This document shows, piece after piece, positions 27,659 through 36,540 of a stretch of 64,000 nucleotides of DNA. The position numbers were made by a program, and so were the translations under genes. Origin of the DNA: Candidatus Heimdallarchaeota archaeon (GTDB taxonomy: Archaea > Asgardarchaeota > Heimdallarchaeia > Heimdallarchaeales > Kariarchaeaceae); NCBI GenBank assembly GCA_030149205.1, contig JASBSB010000006.1, positions 310,001 to 374,000 of the forward strand, read 5' to 3'. The first letter of the stretch is position 1. Each line of letters starts with the position of its first letter. Below the pieces are notes generated by a model that made no database searches, was not told where the DNA came from, and saw only the letters and a list, made by a program, of their open reading frames with translations.

Positions 27659-28003
27659 CTTTTAAACATAGCAAGATTGTCAATGTTGTATTTGATTATA
27701 TCTTTTCGATCAAATGATAGGTTCATCAACAAATGAATATCTGATACGGTGATGAAATTAATCCAAAGCTGTTGGCAATAAGTTAAAAAAAACCAATTAC
27801 TAAAAAGCAAAAATCGGTTGTTAAGTATCAAGTTAACAATATGTAACAGGGGGTAATTTGAGGGGATTACTTATAATCAGAAGTAAATTAATTGTTTTAA
27901 CAGAATATGAGTAATTCTAGGTGTATAGAATTTTTTGCAAATTTAAATCATTTTCACACATTGTAAGAAAAAGAAATAAATGCACTCAAATCCAGCATAA
28001 AAT
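27659..28003. other. Intergenic region, nothing recognised
   Basis: 345 A/T-rich bases between the two paralogous small membrane protein genes. Only the box A of the second gene (27974-27982) was noted. The minus-strand frame reaching into it is antisense to the first gene and not credible. Confidence 0.6.
27974..27982 (+). promoter_or_regulatory. TATA-like box of the second RMIPKR small membrane protein gene
   Basis: AAATAAATG is centred about 26 bases before the ATG at 28004. Confidence 0.4.
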
Positions 28004-28327
28004 ATGAGTTCTACTGGAAAACAAATTTCAGACACCATGAGAAAAACTTCGAGAAGAATGATTCCTCGAAGGATCTATGTTTTTATCATGAAACAGCATC
28101 CTATAATCAGTGGCATTCTATTAACATTATGGACCGTCTTCTGGACAACGCTTGCATTTTTATTTGAGTTATTACTAATCCTGATAGTTGTAATTACCAT
28201 AACAGCAATTGTGGGGGTTTTTGTGGCTGCACTGACGGGAGATAGTGATGTGGATCTTGATTTATTTGATGATACTTTTTTATATACAGACTTTGGGAGA
28301 AACAAGAAGAAAAGGAAAAAACAATAG
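28004..28327 (+). CDS. Small membrane protein, RMIPRR-xY-x-KQHPIISG type (copy 2)
   Basis: 107 residues, paralogue of the gene at 27356. It has the same order: polar N-terminus (ISDTMRKTS), block RRMIPRRIYVFIMKQHPIISG (about 18-38), and a long hydrophobic stretch (39-80) that may form two helices. An acidic segment (DSDVDLDLFDD) and a strongly basic end (NKKKRKKQ) follow. The acidic segment is not in copy 1. The tandem arrangement with separate boxes points to duplication followed by independent expression. Function unknown. Confidence 0.65.
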   Translation: MSSTGKQISDTMRKTSRRMIPRRIYVFIMKQHPIISGILLTLWTVFWTTLAFLFELLLILIVVITITAIVGVFVAALTGDSDVDLDLFDDTFLYTDFGRNKKKRKKQ

Positions 28328-28651
28328 ATGATGTTGTTATTAGATTATGAAGCGTACTGTTGCGAGAGCAGAGTAAGTTGAAATCTGAGAAAAAATTTGT
28401 TATTTCTTTAATATTGCTTTGTGTGAAAGTATTGTAACCATGAGAAATTACTCCCTTTAAAATAGGTTCTGTGAACAAGTTCCAGTGAATGCTGTATTCA
28501 AATACTCAAATTTAGAAGATTTCCATATTTTATCAGAATTTATCGATTATTTTCTATTAATTCAATGATAATCAAAAATATTATCTAGAGTTACCTCCAA
28601 TTTTTTTTCACCTGTCGAAAACTTTAAAGAGATGCAAAGTACGAAACCCGT
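28328..28651. other. Intergenic region, nothing recognised beyond the azlC promoter
   Basis: 324 A/T-rich bases. A minus-strand frame here is a shadow of the preceding gene and flanking DNA. The box A for azlC lies at 28622-28630. Confidence 0.6.
28622..28630 (+). promoter_or_regulatory. TATA-like box of the azlCD operon
   Basis: CTTTAAAGA is centred about 26 bases before the ATG at 28652. Confidence 0.5.
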
Positions 28652-29365
28652 ATGGACAGCTCAATCAAGAAAGGATTGATGGGATTCCTACCAATTGCCC
28701 CTTCTGCATTATTCTTTGGGATGATATACGGATACATAGCTGCATCTGGTGGTGTTTCTTTGCTGATAACCTCAGCCCTCTCTATGTTTGTGTTTGCAGG
28801 TGCGGCACAAGTTATAGCAGTTGTGTTCATGAGTCAGAACCAACCAATGATCGGTATCATCATAGCGGTCACAGTCGTAAACCTTAGACACTTGATCTAT
28901 GGGGCAACACTTCATGATGCATTTGATATGAAATGGTGGAAAAAACTCCCTCTTGCTTTCTTAATGACTGATGAGGTCTTCCTGCTGACCTCACTTGCCA
29001 GAAAGGAGAAAAAAGTGTATGATCTAAAACTGGTGCTACTGGCATCAGGTTTGGCTCTATGGGTTTCGTTTAACATTGCAACAGTTGTTGGGTACCTTAT
29101 TCAGACACTTTCTAACCAGATAAACATCCCAGAAGACCTGCTTATTGCGGCATCATTTGTTGGGTTTCTTGCTGAGCAATGGAGAAAATACAGAGAGGAG
29201 CGACTCATGATCTCTGTACTCGCAATCCTATCACTTATTTTATTTAGATTGACAACAACAACAAATCTCCTACTGATAATCATGGGTGCGGGTTTTCTGT
29301 ACACTTACATCAGGGATAGCAGATTCATGGCCAATTCCGACACAGCGATTGAGGTGGACCTATGA
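28652..29365 (+). CDS. azlC: AzlC-type branched-chain amino acid exporter, large subunit
   Basis: Integral membrane protein of 237 residues. It carries the AzlC family features: an N-terminal GLMGFLPIAPSALFFGMIYG, the block FAGAAQVIAVVFM, and NLRHLIYGATL followed by MTDEVFLL. AzlC and AzlD together export branched-chain amino acids or their analogues. The next gene encodes AzlD and overlaps the stop codon by ATGA, which fits translational coupling of two subunits of one transporter. Length and helix number are as usual for the family. Confidence 0.9.
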   Translation: MDSSIKKGLMGFLPIAPSALFFGMIYGYIAASGGVSLLITSALSMFVFAGAAQVIAVVFMSQNQPMIGIIIAVTVVNLRHLIYGATLHDAFDMKWWKKLPLAFLMTDEVFLLTSLARKEKKVYDLKLVLLASGLALWVSFNIATVVGYLIQTLSNQINIPEDLLIAASFVGFLAEQWRKYREERLMISVLAILSLILFRLTTTTNLLLIIMGAGFLYTYIRDSRFMANSDTAIEVDL

Positions 29366-29691
29366 CATATGATTCCCTCACCGTTCTCATTGGCATCATA
29401 GGCATGTCACTAGCAACGTTTCTGACCAGAGCTTTGTTTTTCATCTATCCACCACGGATTGTACTTCGCCAGAACATCCGAAGAGCACTGAATTCAGTTC
29501 CAGCAGCCATGTTAGTCGCATTGGTGGTTCCTTTCACCTTTACAGCAGTAACACTAAATCTAATGCTCGTCCAGTTGGCATGTGTAAGCTCTGGATTTAT
29601 TGCAGCTTATTTACTTAAGAGACCTGGAATGGGGATCGTCATTGCTCTTCTGCTTTTTTTTGTCGCCTCGAGTGTGTTACATTTGGTGTAG
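29362..29691 (+). CDS. azlD: AzlD-type branched-chain amino acid exporter, small subunit
   Basis: 109 residues with three to four membrane helices. The family block MSLATFLTRALFFI near the N-terminus and ALNSVPAAMLVALVVPF in the middle are typical of AzlD. It overlaps azlC by four bases (ATGA). It acts as the obligate partner of AzlC in the membrane. No regulator of the AsnC/Lrp type sits next to it; the nearest Lrp-type protein is the stand-alone domain at 45.2 kb. Confidence 0.9.
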   Translation: MTYDSLTVLIGIIGMSLATFLTRALFFIYPPRIVLRQNIRRALNSVPAAMLVALVVPFTFTAVTLNLMLVQLACVSSGFIAAYLLKRPGMGIVIALLLFFVASSVLHLV

Positions 29692-29725
29692 GAGATATCA
29701 TTTGAAAATTTGAAACTATAACGCA

Positions 29726-30685
29726 TCAAAGCTCTCCTTTTATCCTCTCTAGCTTTCTTTTGAGTCTCCCATTTCTTAGCAATCGACGGTTCGATGAGGA
29801 ATTCAACTCATTGTGAATGTTATTGTTGGGAGGTAAAAATTTCACATACTCTGGATAGAGTCTCCGAAGCTCTGATCGCTCGTCCTGATTAAAATTCTGA
29901 GAACTCAACATAGGGGCAATGATTCTCTCGTCCCCAGTTTCAAGAAACCACAGGATATGTTCAAAAGAGAGCGTCTGAATCAATACCAATGTTAACCAAA
30001 AACTTTTACGATCCCAATGCTTGATAAATTCCAAGACATCATCTGAAAAATCCTGATAGTGTGCTAGGTCATAATAAAATTCAGCAAATCCTCTATCTTT
30101 AAACATCCTGAGAATAAGGTCTTCTGGAAGAACCTGATAATAAATTAATTCCCTTAAATCAATTTTACTGTCAAAATACTCTCTCAAGAGACTATCAGGT
30201 AGTGGTTGATTTCTGATGATCAGTTCATCGAGAGTGACCCCAACCCCCCAGTTTTGCCTCTTTAGCACCTTTCTGATATTCTGCTCATTCAATGCCTGAA
30301 ATTCCACTAAAGAGTAAAGGTTCCAATCATCCGTCTCAGTATCGATCACATAGGAAAGCTGAGTTTGACTTAACCAGAGATTGGACACCAAAAAGCCCCT
30401 CGCTGTCTTTAACTCATCCTCATGTAAACATCGCTCGATCATTGTCTGAGGAATCTCCTTAACCTCCAACAACCATTCACTCATATCAGGGTCATCGTTC
30501 AGGAGGACTTCAATCATCTGGACCTCGGTTAATACCTGATATTCTAATACATCCATCAATACATTCCGATCAGAAGATGCAATAAGGTCATCTATAAGTG
30601 ATGGTGGAAGTTTCTCTGTTTTGGCAATCTCCTGTTGTTCAGACAGATCAGCAGACAAAAATCGCTGCATCACATCATCAGACAT
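29726..30685 (-). CDS. Alpha-helical repeat protein (LRV-like), unknown function
   Basis: About 319 residues using the ATG at 30685; the frame also extends to a TTG at 30706. No membrane segment or signal. The chain is built of roughly ten helical units of about 24-28 residues with the pattern (L/I)-x-x-x-x-L-P/S-x-x-(L/M)-(I/L)-x-x-(L/M)-(L/F), for example EKLPPSLIDDLI, YQVLTEVQMIEVLL, VKEIPQTMIERCL and YQVLPEDLILRMF. Such arrays resemble leucine-rich-variant or HEAT-type scaffolds for binding other proteins. The C-terminus is rich in Asn, Arg and Lys. It runs convergent to azlD, 34 bases from its stop. Confidence 0.65.
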   Translation of the reverse strand: MSDDVMQRFLSADLSEQQEIAKTEKLPPSLIDDLIASSDRNVLMDVLEYQVLTEVQMIEVLLNDDPDMSEWLLEVKEIPQTMIERCLHEDELKTARGFLVSNLWLSQTQLSYVIDTETDDWNLYSLVEFQALNEQNIRKVLKRQNWGVGVTLDELIIRNQPLPDSLLREYFDSKIDLRELIYYQVLPEDLILRMFKDRGFAEFYYDLAHYQDFSDDVLEFIKHWDRKSFWLTLVLIQTLSFEHILWFLETGDERIIAPMLSSQNFNQDERSELRRLYPEYVKFLPPNNNIHNELNSSSNRRLLRNGRLKRKLERIKGEL

Positions 30686-31112
30686 GAACCTCAAAATGAA
30701 AACCAATACTTAAAGATTCTGAGGAAGGAATAAATCTATCCTCAAAGGCATTGTACTGATAGACTCAACCCCAGTTTAGAATTCACCCTAAATCAGCCTT
30801 ATTTCATCAAAACTATTCATTTTCTATTCTGTTTAAGGTCACCTTATTATGGTAAATGAGCATCATAAGATTTGAAATAAAAGTCATCCCCTTGGAAAGA
30901 ATTATTGAAAAGTAGAAATCCATTCTTGTACAGTACAGAAAATAGTTATATTTGAATAGGTGAGAGACAGGATTATTCTAAGACCAATAATTTTTATAGA
31001 GTGAGAATATCAATGGTTAATCGTCAGTTTTCATTGAAAGAAGTTGTTGATTCTTAAGAACAATAGTACTTATCTTTATATTACACAAGTATCACATTAT
31101 TTGTATCAATAG
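30686..31112. other. Divergent promoter region
   Basis: 427 A/T-rich bases between the helical-repeat gene (minus) and the 7TM-only gene (plus). A box-like CTTTATATTA lies near 31074-31083, about 34 bases before the ATG at 31113. No gene or repeat was seen. Confidence 0.5.
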
Positions 31113-31865
31113 ATGGTTGACCTAATCTCTGGATTCATCGTAGGGGGTACCTTTCTTATTGGAGGTTATATTTTCCTGCTGTATTACAGGCTCAGAATGG
31201 TAGAATTTCTTCTTTTAAGTATAGCGTTCATACTCACTTCTTTGAATCTTCTTATTGTAATAACATCTGATTTTACTGGTTTTGACTTTTACCTCTTGTT
31301 GAGTATAGTTTATATCAGTTTTATTCTTCTGTTTGTGGCATTCTGGTACATTTCTGGCTTTTCCCTTCCCTGGTGGGTTACTGGAGTCTTCCTACTGGGA
31401 GTCACATATCTCACCCTTTTAAGCCTGAATTCCAGGGCAGACCTATTATTTCCCCTCTACAACGCAAGAACACCCTACATGAAACTGATAATGACATCTC
31501 TCTCAATTTATGGACTCGTGTCATTTCTTTGGTTAGATGTCTCAGGAATGGATGATAAAATTGTCAGAGTAAAGTGGCTATGGGTATTTGTATTTACTAT
31601 AAGCCTCTTTTCAATGATTGGAAGCTTCGTCATTCCCTCCGAAATTTGGCTGTATCCTGTAGCTCTTATTATACCAATACTGGCTTATCTCATAGGAATT
31701 GCACCTGAGGGGCTCCTCTTCTCAAAACCACGGTTGATCGTTGTTTTGATTGCCTACCGCACAATGATCGATAAAGAGCGATTGAAAAAGAGTAACATTT
31801 TTCAGATAGATTACCTAGAATACATCAACAGGGTACAAAAAACAATACTATTAGAGGGTGAATAA
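31113..31865 (+). CDS. 7TM membrane protein lacking the soluble tail domain (paralogue 8)
   Basis: 250 residues. About seven membrane helices (residues 5-205) resemble the membrane part of the 7TM family elsewhere in the window. After EGLLFSKPRLIVVLIA only about 35 residues remain. The position of EGLLFSKPRL and the strand that follows corresponds to the start of the tail in the other members, after which the chain ends in a short charged helix. It may be a truncated family member or a partner subunit without output domain. No remnant of the tail was recognised in the next 425 bases in any frame. Confidence 0.65.
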   Translation: MVDLISGFIVGGTFLIGGYIFLLYYRLRMVEFLLLSIAFILTSLNLLIVITSDFTGFDFYLLLSIVYISFILLFVAFWYISGFSLPWWVTGVFLLGVTYLTLLSLNSRADLLFPLYNARTPYMKLIMTSLSIYGLVSFLWLDVSGMDDKIVRVKWLWVFVFTISLFSMIGSFVIPSEIWLYPVALIIPILAYLIGIAPEGLLFSKPRLIVVLIAYRTMIDKERLKKSNIFQIDYLEYINRVQKTILLEGE

Positions 31866-32290
31866 TGGATAGTCCTATCAATTGGGAACCTTCAATCCAA
31901 AAGAATAAAAGAAATATACTCGAGAGACACATCCACAAACACTAGCATGAGGATCCTATAGGCACAACCTATACACTCAACACAAAGCACAACCATGACA
32001 AAAGAATTTTAACAGTCACTCAATTCATGATAAGGCGGATAAAATTCCTTGGGTTAAGAGAAGGACAATTGAAGTTGATTACATCTCCCTACTCTTAAAG
32101 TCAAAATAATTAATCGATCTACAAAAGAGAACCGTTCATTTTTCAAAGTCGATGTTAACAACAACGCCCCTAACAAGCCTGAAAGCCTACCCAATTATTA
32201 TAAAAGCCGACCAAATTATCATACTTTACGAGGTTTCATAACCTTAAGCTAAAGGATTCAATATTATCAGTGGCTAAAGGAGGAGATAAT
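31866..32290. other. Convergent intergenic region, nothing recognised
   Basis: 425 bases between two convergent stops. No open frame of substance, no clear hairpin, no repeat. I looked for remains of a longin-like tail after the 7TM-only gene and saw none. Confidence 0.5.
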
Positions 32291-33346
32291 TCATTTGTTA
32301 GTAGGAACGATAGCTAAATCTAGGGGTTTTTTGTTAGGTTGATAGGAAGAGTCATTGATTCTCGATGCGATCTCACGCACAGCGATACCTGCATGCTCCC
32401 GACCATTCTCAATGAAGATAGAGTTCGTGAATTTCCCAAATCCGACAGACCCGACTAGGAACAGACCATCAATGTTAGACTCAAAGCACTCCGTTAGATT
32501 GACCCGACCTGTCTCATCATCTGTATCCAATGAAAAGTTCTTCAATAATCCCAAATTTGGTCTAAAACCCGTAAGAATAAATGTGAAATCTGATTCAACT
32601 TTATCCTCTTTACCATCCTTTTCGAAATAAACGTACTGGTTGTCAATCTTTGTCACTCTAGCGGACATAATCGCGTTAATAGAACCCTCCGCAATTCTGT
32701 TAAGAAGATCAGGTGCCACCCAGTACTTTATTGTTGCTTTCACTTCCGGATGATTGTGCAACACTGTCACTTCAGCTCCATATCGATACAACTCCAGAGC
32801 AGCCTCAGCGCCTGAATTTCCAGCACCAATAATGGTCACCTTGTTCTTGAAAAATGGGTGCGGACTTGTAAAATAATGGCTGGTGTTATCTCCAAACTCT
32901 CCAGGAATACCGCCCAACCCCCTAGGAGTATCAAAGTACCCAGTTGCAAGTATGATGAATCGTGATTGTAGGCGTTTTTCAACAATTTTTCCAAAGCGTC
33001 GCTGGTTTAAAACGATTGTAAACTCATTAGCACTATTATCGATAATATCGATGACCTCAGTGTTCAGACGTATATCTAACGACTCCCTTTGAGCTATTAA
33101 TCGATAATAGTCTAGCGCGATCTGACGGGTAGGTTTGGTTAATGTTGACGGGAATGGGTGCCCACCAATTTCAAGAAGATCAGCTGTAGTAAAGAACGTC
33201 ATATTTTCCGGGAATTTATAGATGGAATTCGTCAGAACACCCCGCTCCACAACCAGGTAATTAATACCCATTCGCTTGGCATAGATCGCAGCAGATAACC
33301 CCACAGGTCCTGCCCCAACTATGAGTAAATCGATTGTTTGCACCAT
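32291..33346 (-). CDS. YpdA-like FAD/NAD(P)-dependent oxidoreductase
   Basis: Flavoprotein of 351 residues of the thioredoxin-reductase-like superfamily, closest in layout to YpdA, the putative bacillithiol disulfide reductase. The FAD site LLIVGAGPVGLSAAIYAKRMG is at residues 7-27 and the NAD(P) site VTIIGAGNSGAEAALEL near 170-186. A closing GLFLVGSVGFGKFTNSIFIENGREH precedes the C-terminus. FPENMTFFTTADLLEIGG matches the YpdA-type FAD domain. There is no CxxC redox pair, so it does not reduce thioredoxin by the classical route. Its substrate here is unknown, since bacillithiol is not an established archaeal thiol. Confidence 0.85.
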   Translation of the reverse strand: MVQTIDLLIVGAGPVGLSAAIYAKRMGINYLVVERGVLTNSIYKFPENMTFFTTADLLEIGGHPFPSTLTKPTRQIALDYYRLIAQRESLDIRLNTEVIDIIDNSANEFTIVLNQRRFGKIVEKRLQSRFIILATGYFDTPRGLGGIPGEFGDNTSHYFTSPHPFFKNKVTIIGAGNSGAEAALELYRYGAEVTVLHNHPEVKATIKYWVAPDLLNRIAEGSINAIMSARVTKIDNQYVYFEKDGKEDKVESDFTFILTGFRPNLGLLKNFSLDTDDETGRVNLTECFESNIDGLFLVGSVGFGKFTNSIFIENGREHAGIAVREIASRINDSSYQPNKKPLDLAIVPTNK

Positions 33347-33624
33347 ACTTGATCATAAGACGAGAAAAATATAAGAACAATGATAGAAACAGAAGAAAAC
33401 GATGAATACCCATCAAATTAAATTTCTAACCATTGCAGATATTCAGCTCATAAAACCACCAAATTAAAAAAAGATAAATTGAAGACCCCACCAATATTTA
33501 ATCAATAATTATCGATAAATATCGACATTAATATCAATATACACACTTCAATGACCTCAAAAAAATGACCCCCTAATCCACCCCCAAAGTTTGCCGAAGC
33601 CTAACACTACTGCCGATACACTAT

Positions 33625-33641
33625 TATCGATTATATCGATA
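33625..33641. repeat. Perfect inverted repeat TATCGAT-TAT-ATCGATA
   Basis: Seven-base arms with a three-base centre. A ten-base palindrome TTATCGATAA lies at 33509-33518 in the same spacer, and single ATCGA sites occur nearby. Candidate binding site for a dimeric regulator of the A-B array or of the YpdA-like gene. Confidence 0.6.
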
Positions 33642-33749
33642 GTATTGTTGCCGAAATCGATAAAAACAAGTTTTGAACAAACACATTTCCGATACAGGGT
33701 TTAAGCCAGATCCATCGCAACCAAAAAAATTTAATTATTGCAACGAGAT

Positions 33750-33764
33750 TTTTTACATACATTT
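33750..33764 (+). promoter_or_regulatory. Conserved upstream element of the A1 gene
   Basis: TTTTTACATACATTT, 50 bases before the A1 start and 18 bases before its box A. The same 15 bases recur before A2 at 36499-36513 with the same spacing. Confidence 0.55.
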
Positions 33765-33781
33765 GCCCTCCGGACAAAAAC

Positions 33782-33790
33782 TTTATTAAT
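33782..33790 (+). promoter_or_regulatory. TATA-like box of the A1-B1 pair
   Basis: TTTATTAAT, centred about 28 bases before the ATG at 33814. The identical box precedes A2. Confidence 0.55.
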
Positions 33791-33813
33791 CTATTTTCCG
33801 TTTTTTTAGCTAA

Positions 33814-34881
33814 ATGAAGAGAAAAATCGTCCTTCAAGCCACAACCCTATTATTTCTGTTAATTCTGATGTCAATGCCTCTTCCAACCTCAGGAGTGATA
33901 ACTGTTGGGTGGAAGAGGGGGGACAAGTTCAAGCTAACAGGTTACAATTCAGTTGTGACTAATAATTCTCTTAATGGTGTAACAGTGAGTAATGGTCAGA
34001 ACATCATTACTTTAAATGAGAACTACCGAATTAATGACGTTTCTAAGGTCTCCCAATCGATAGTATTTTCTCGACCACCCTATAATTATGTGAACGAATT
34101 AAATACGAGTTATTCCTTGTCTACTTTTGAAGACGTATTCTTATCAAATTTCGGATTAACAAATGACTCATCTTGGCATTACTATTACCTTTTTCAACCT
34201 AATTTTCTGAGCCCTTCTGATTTTAGTCCCTACCTGAAATCTCGCTATATTTATTTACTATTATTTGTTAAACCAGATTGGCAGAAGATAGGTGAAAATT
34301 TAAGTTATCATTTCAATGCTAAATTAAAACCTAACAACTCAAACAGCTCTTCTGCATTATATAACGTATTTACAGCTCCAAATTCATCCTTTGTTTTTTG
34401 TGGAGCAACTACCCCTTCAGACATTCAAAAAGTTTTGAATCAGGATAGAAGATCTTGGAATTATAAATTTAATACTAAAGTTAAAACTAAAACAACTGAT
34501 AAAAATAAACAGGCCCTCATTGATTTTTCCTATTCATTTGATTTGAAGTACACTAAATCTGGAATGCTGGATTCTTATAAATACACTCAAATCGAAAAGA
34601 CAACCATGGATACCAGTGTCTCATCAGCTCTACCTCCGGGAAACTTGACAACAACTGTTCCTCAGTTAAAGATTTCTGTAGTGAAGGAAATTGGATTGAT
34701 AAGACTAAATGGTAGCTCTATGGCAACTGATAGCTACTCAGGGATTTTAAATTTATTGGGTAGTTTAAACCATCTAGATGTTGGCTCACTTGTTAGTCTA
34801 TTGGTGACTGTTGGTTTAATAGTTATTTTGATGAGGGTTCGTAAAAGGTTTCCAGGAAAAATAAAGAGGGTAATTGAGTGA
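33814..34881 (+). CDS. Secreted, C-terminally anchored A-type protein (A1)
   Basis: 355 residues: signal peptide (1-27), extracytoplasmic beta-rich domain, membrane helix (about 331-350) and a basic end RVRKRFPGKIKRV. Landmarks: VGWKRGDKFKL right after the signal, LFVKPDWQKIG (150-160), FVFCGATTPSDIQKVLNQ (193-210), a W-x-Y-x-F-N strand, and FSYSFDLKYTKSGMLDSYKY (238-257). The five following genes share these landmarks in an alternating A-B-A-B-A-B order. The FDLKYxxxGxLxxY hairpin recalls repeats in lipoprotein-like beta proteins, but I recognise no named family. The next gene (B1) overlaps the stop codon, so A and B are probably made in equal amounts and may pair. Function unknown. Confidence 0.75.
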   Translation: MKRKIVLQATTLLFLLILMSMPLPTSGVITVGWKRGDKFKLTGYNSVVTNNSLNGVTVSNGQNIITLNENYRINDVSKVSQSIVFSRPPYNYVNELNTSYSLSTFEDVFLSNFGLTNDSSWHYYYLFQPNFLSPSDFSPYLKSRYIYLLLFVKPDWQKIGENLSYHFNAKLKPNNSNSSSALYNVFTAPNSSFVFCGATTPSDIQKVLNQDRRSWNYKFNTKVKTKTTDKNKQALIDFSYSFDLKYTKSGMLDSYKYTQIEKTTMDTSVSSALPPGNLTTTVPQLKISVVKEIGLIRLNGSSMATDSYSGILNLLGSLNHLDVGSLVSLLVTVGLIVILMRVRKRFPGKIKRVIE

Positions 34882-35855
34882 TGAAATCAAGAAATTCAAT
34901 AAGTTTCAGCGTTTTGAAAAAAAGATGGTTGATTTCTTTAATTTTATGTTGCTATTTGGTTACATCTATACAGGTTATCTCAGTGGTTGGTCAAAATTTT
35001 CCCGCAGTAAAGATTGGGGACAGGTTTTCTTTTATATCTGAGTCCTATAAATCTAAAACTACCTCTTCACCCTTAAATAAGACAAGTAAGTCACAGAAAG
35101 ACATCTATGTAAACGAGGCAAACAGTTCATATCCATTTAAAGTAAGTGAGATATCAGGAAACAAAATATCAGTGCTTTATCCCAATCAACAGAGGGGCAC
35201 ATATGATGATTCAGTCTCCACCTTCGTTGACAGGTTTCTATCTGGTTTCCTTGCCTGGAGGGTCCTTTATCAGGCGACTGGATCCCCTTTATCAGTCGCC
35301 TTATATTCACCTCTGAATCCATCGCTGTTTGTCCAACCTGACTGGAAGACTATTGCTGGTGAGCTTTCTCGAAGATTGAATGGGACATATGACCTCAAGG
35401 GGATATACCCAACTACAAATTTGACAACTATATTAAATTCAGTCAATTCATTTAACCTGTTCGGTGCGACGAGTTCGTCTCAACTTCCTCAAAAGCTTAA
35501 TGAGCTTCGCAATTATTTTAGGTATACTTTTAACTATACAACCAGAGAATTGTATTTACCTATAAAACAGAGGTCACTGGTATTTGAGTTGAAATATAGT
35601 ATTGGTGGAATTCTTGAGCACTTGAAGACTTTTGAAACAATTTCTTATGACAATTATGGAAGTAAGGTTCTTGAAGTGAACTCTCGTATATTTAAACTTG
35701 TTAAATCCGTTTCCAATTCTCTGTCCCTCCCCAAATTCTCAATCAAAAGTTTAATTGTTATAAATTTTTTCAACCTATTGATTTTGATAGCAATCTTCAG
35801 GTCAAAGAGAAGAAAAATTGAGATTGAGGAAGTTAAGATTGAGGACACCAAATGA
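34881..35855 (+). CDS. Secreted, C-terminally anchored B-type protein (B1)
   Basis: About 324 residues, using the ATG at 34881 that overlaps the A1 stop by one base; a GTG three bases earlier is the alternative. It has a signal or N-terminal anchor (about 15-35), a beta domain beginning PAVKIGDRFSF, and a C-terminal helix (about 289-307) with an acidic/basic tail. It shares with the A-type the blocks LFVQPDWKTIAGELS, FNLFGATSSSQLPQKLNEL and FELKYSIGGILEHL. The B-type has LFGA where A1 and A2 have FCGAT, and lacks the A-type RKRFPGKIKR end. A and B are thus distant paralogues kept as a pair. Function unknown. Confidence 0.75.
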   Translation: MKSRNSISFSVLKKRWLISLILCCYLVTSIQVISVVGQNFPAVKIGDRFSFISESYKSKTTSSPLNKTSKSQKDIYVNEANSSYPFKVSEISGNKISVLYPNQQRGTYDDSVSTFVDRFLSGFLAWRVLYQATGSPLSVALYSPLNPSLFVQPDWKTIAGELSRRLNGTYDLKGIYPTTNLTTILNSVNSFNLFGATSSSQLPQKLNELRNYFRYTFNYTTRELYLPIKQRSLVFELKYSIGGILEHLKTFETISYDNYGSKVLEVNSRIFKLVKSVSNSLSLPKFSIKSLIVINFFNLLILIAIFRSKRRKIEIEEVKIEDTK

Positions 35856-36498
35856 CAGGTTTTTAACTTATTGACCTTAGATATAAGCTTAGATTTCAAC
35901 TGACGAATAAAATTGCTAAAACCTACCTGTTTCAGTTGAGAATTGTGTGAATTCACCCATGCTGATGGTTAATGGATAGGAGCATGCTTCTGATTTTATT
36001 GTTAGCAGCATCCTTTTTTATTAACTTATCACACTATTTTATCCTAAAAATAGCCGAAATTACAGATGAGATCTCTTGTTTTAATTCTCTCAAAGGAGTA
36101 TTGAATTATTCTCTGTATTAAAGGTGGTTAACAAATATTGTTGTTGCACTTGTTACAATTGTTTTGACTCTGCTTTTTTATGGTTTCTAAGTATTCAATT
36201 AGAGCCTTACTAACAAAAAATTGCCTACCTTAAGTTATCTCTTCAAACATCATAATACAAAAAGCGATATTTTCAAGAACTATTTTAGAATTAAATATAA
36301 ATTAAAAGCAACCTCCTTAAATTTGATATTGATAATATAAGGTAGAGGAGAAAAATAATTAGGATTAGATGAATCATTTGTAAAAATTCTAAAGTTAAAA
36401 CCTTCATATTTTTTTTATTTGGATAATCAATACAGGGGTTGAACCCACATGCTCTATTATCCCCAGTATATTTTGTTGAAAATTATTTTTTGTCGTAA

Positions 36499-36513
36499 TT
36501 TTTACATACATTT
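36499..36513 (+). promoter_or_regulatory. Conserved upstream element of the A2 gene
   Basis: TTTTTACATACATTT, 49 bases before the A2 start and 18 bases before its box A; identical to the element before A1. Confidence 0.55.
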
Positions 36514-36530
36514 ATTTAAAATACATAGCA

Positions 36531-36540
36531 TTTATTAATG
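36531..36540 (+). promoter_or_regulatory. TATA-like box of the A2-B2 pair
   Basis: TTTATTAATG, centred about 27 bases before the TTG start at 36562. Confidence 0.5.

Larger units (their letters stand above)
33347..33813. other. Intergenic region with ATCGAT palindromes and the promoter of the A-B secreted gene array
   Basis: 467 A/T-rich bases. It holds several ATCGAT-centred inverted repeats (33509-33518, 33625-33641 and single sites near 33657) and a TTTTTACATACATTT element plus a box A before the first A-type gene. A small minus-strand frame (33631-33837) overlaps the A1 start and is not credible. Confidence 0.6.

Noticed and set aside
33631..33837. Short minus-strand frame over the A1 promoter
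   Set aside because: It overlaps the promoter elements and A1 start and has no recognisable features.
36433..36465. Possible tRNA fragment on the minus strand (GTGGGTTCAACCCCTG)
   Set aside because: The T-loop-like bases are there, but the stem needs wobble pairs. No matching acceptor, D or anticodon arm lies at the right distance.
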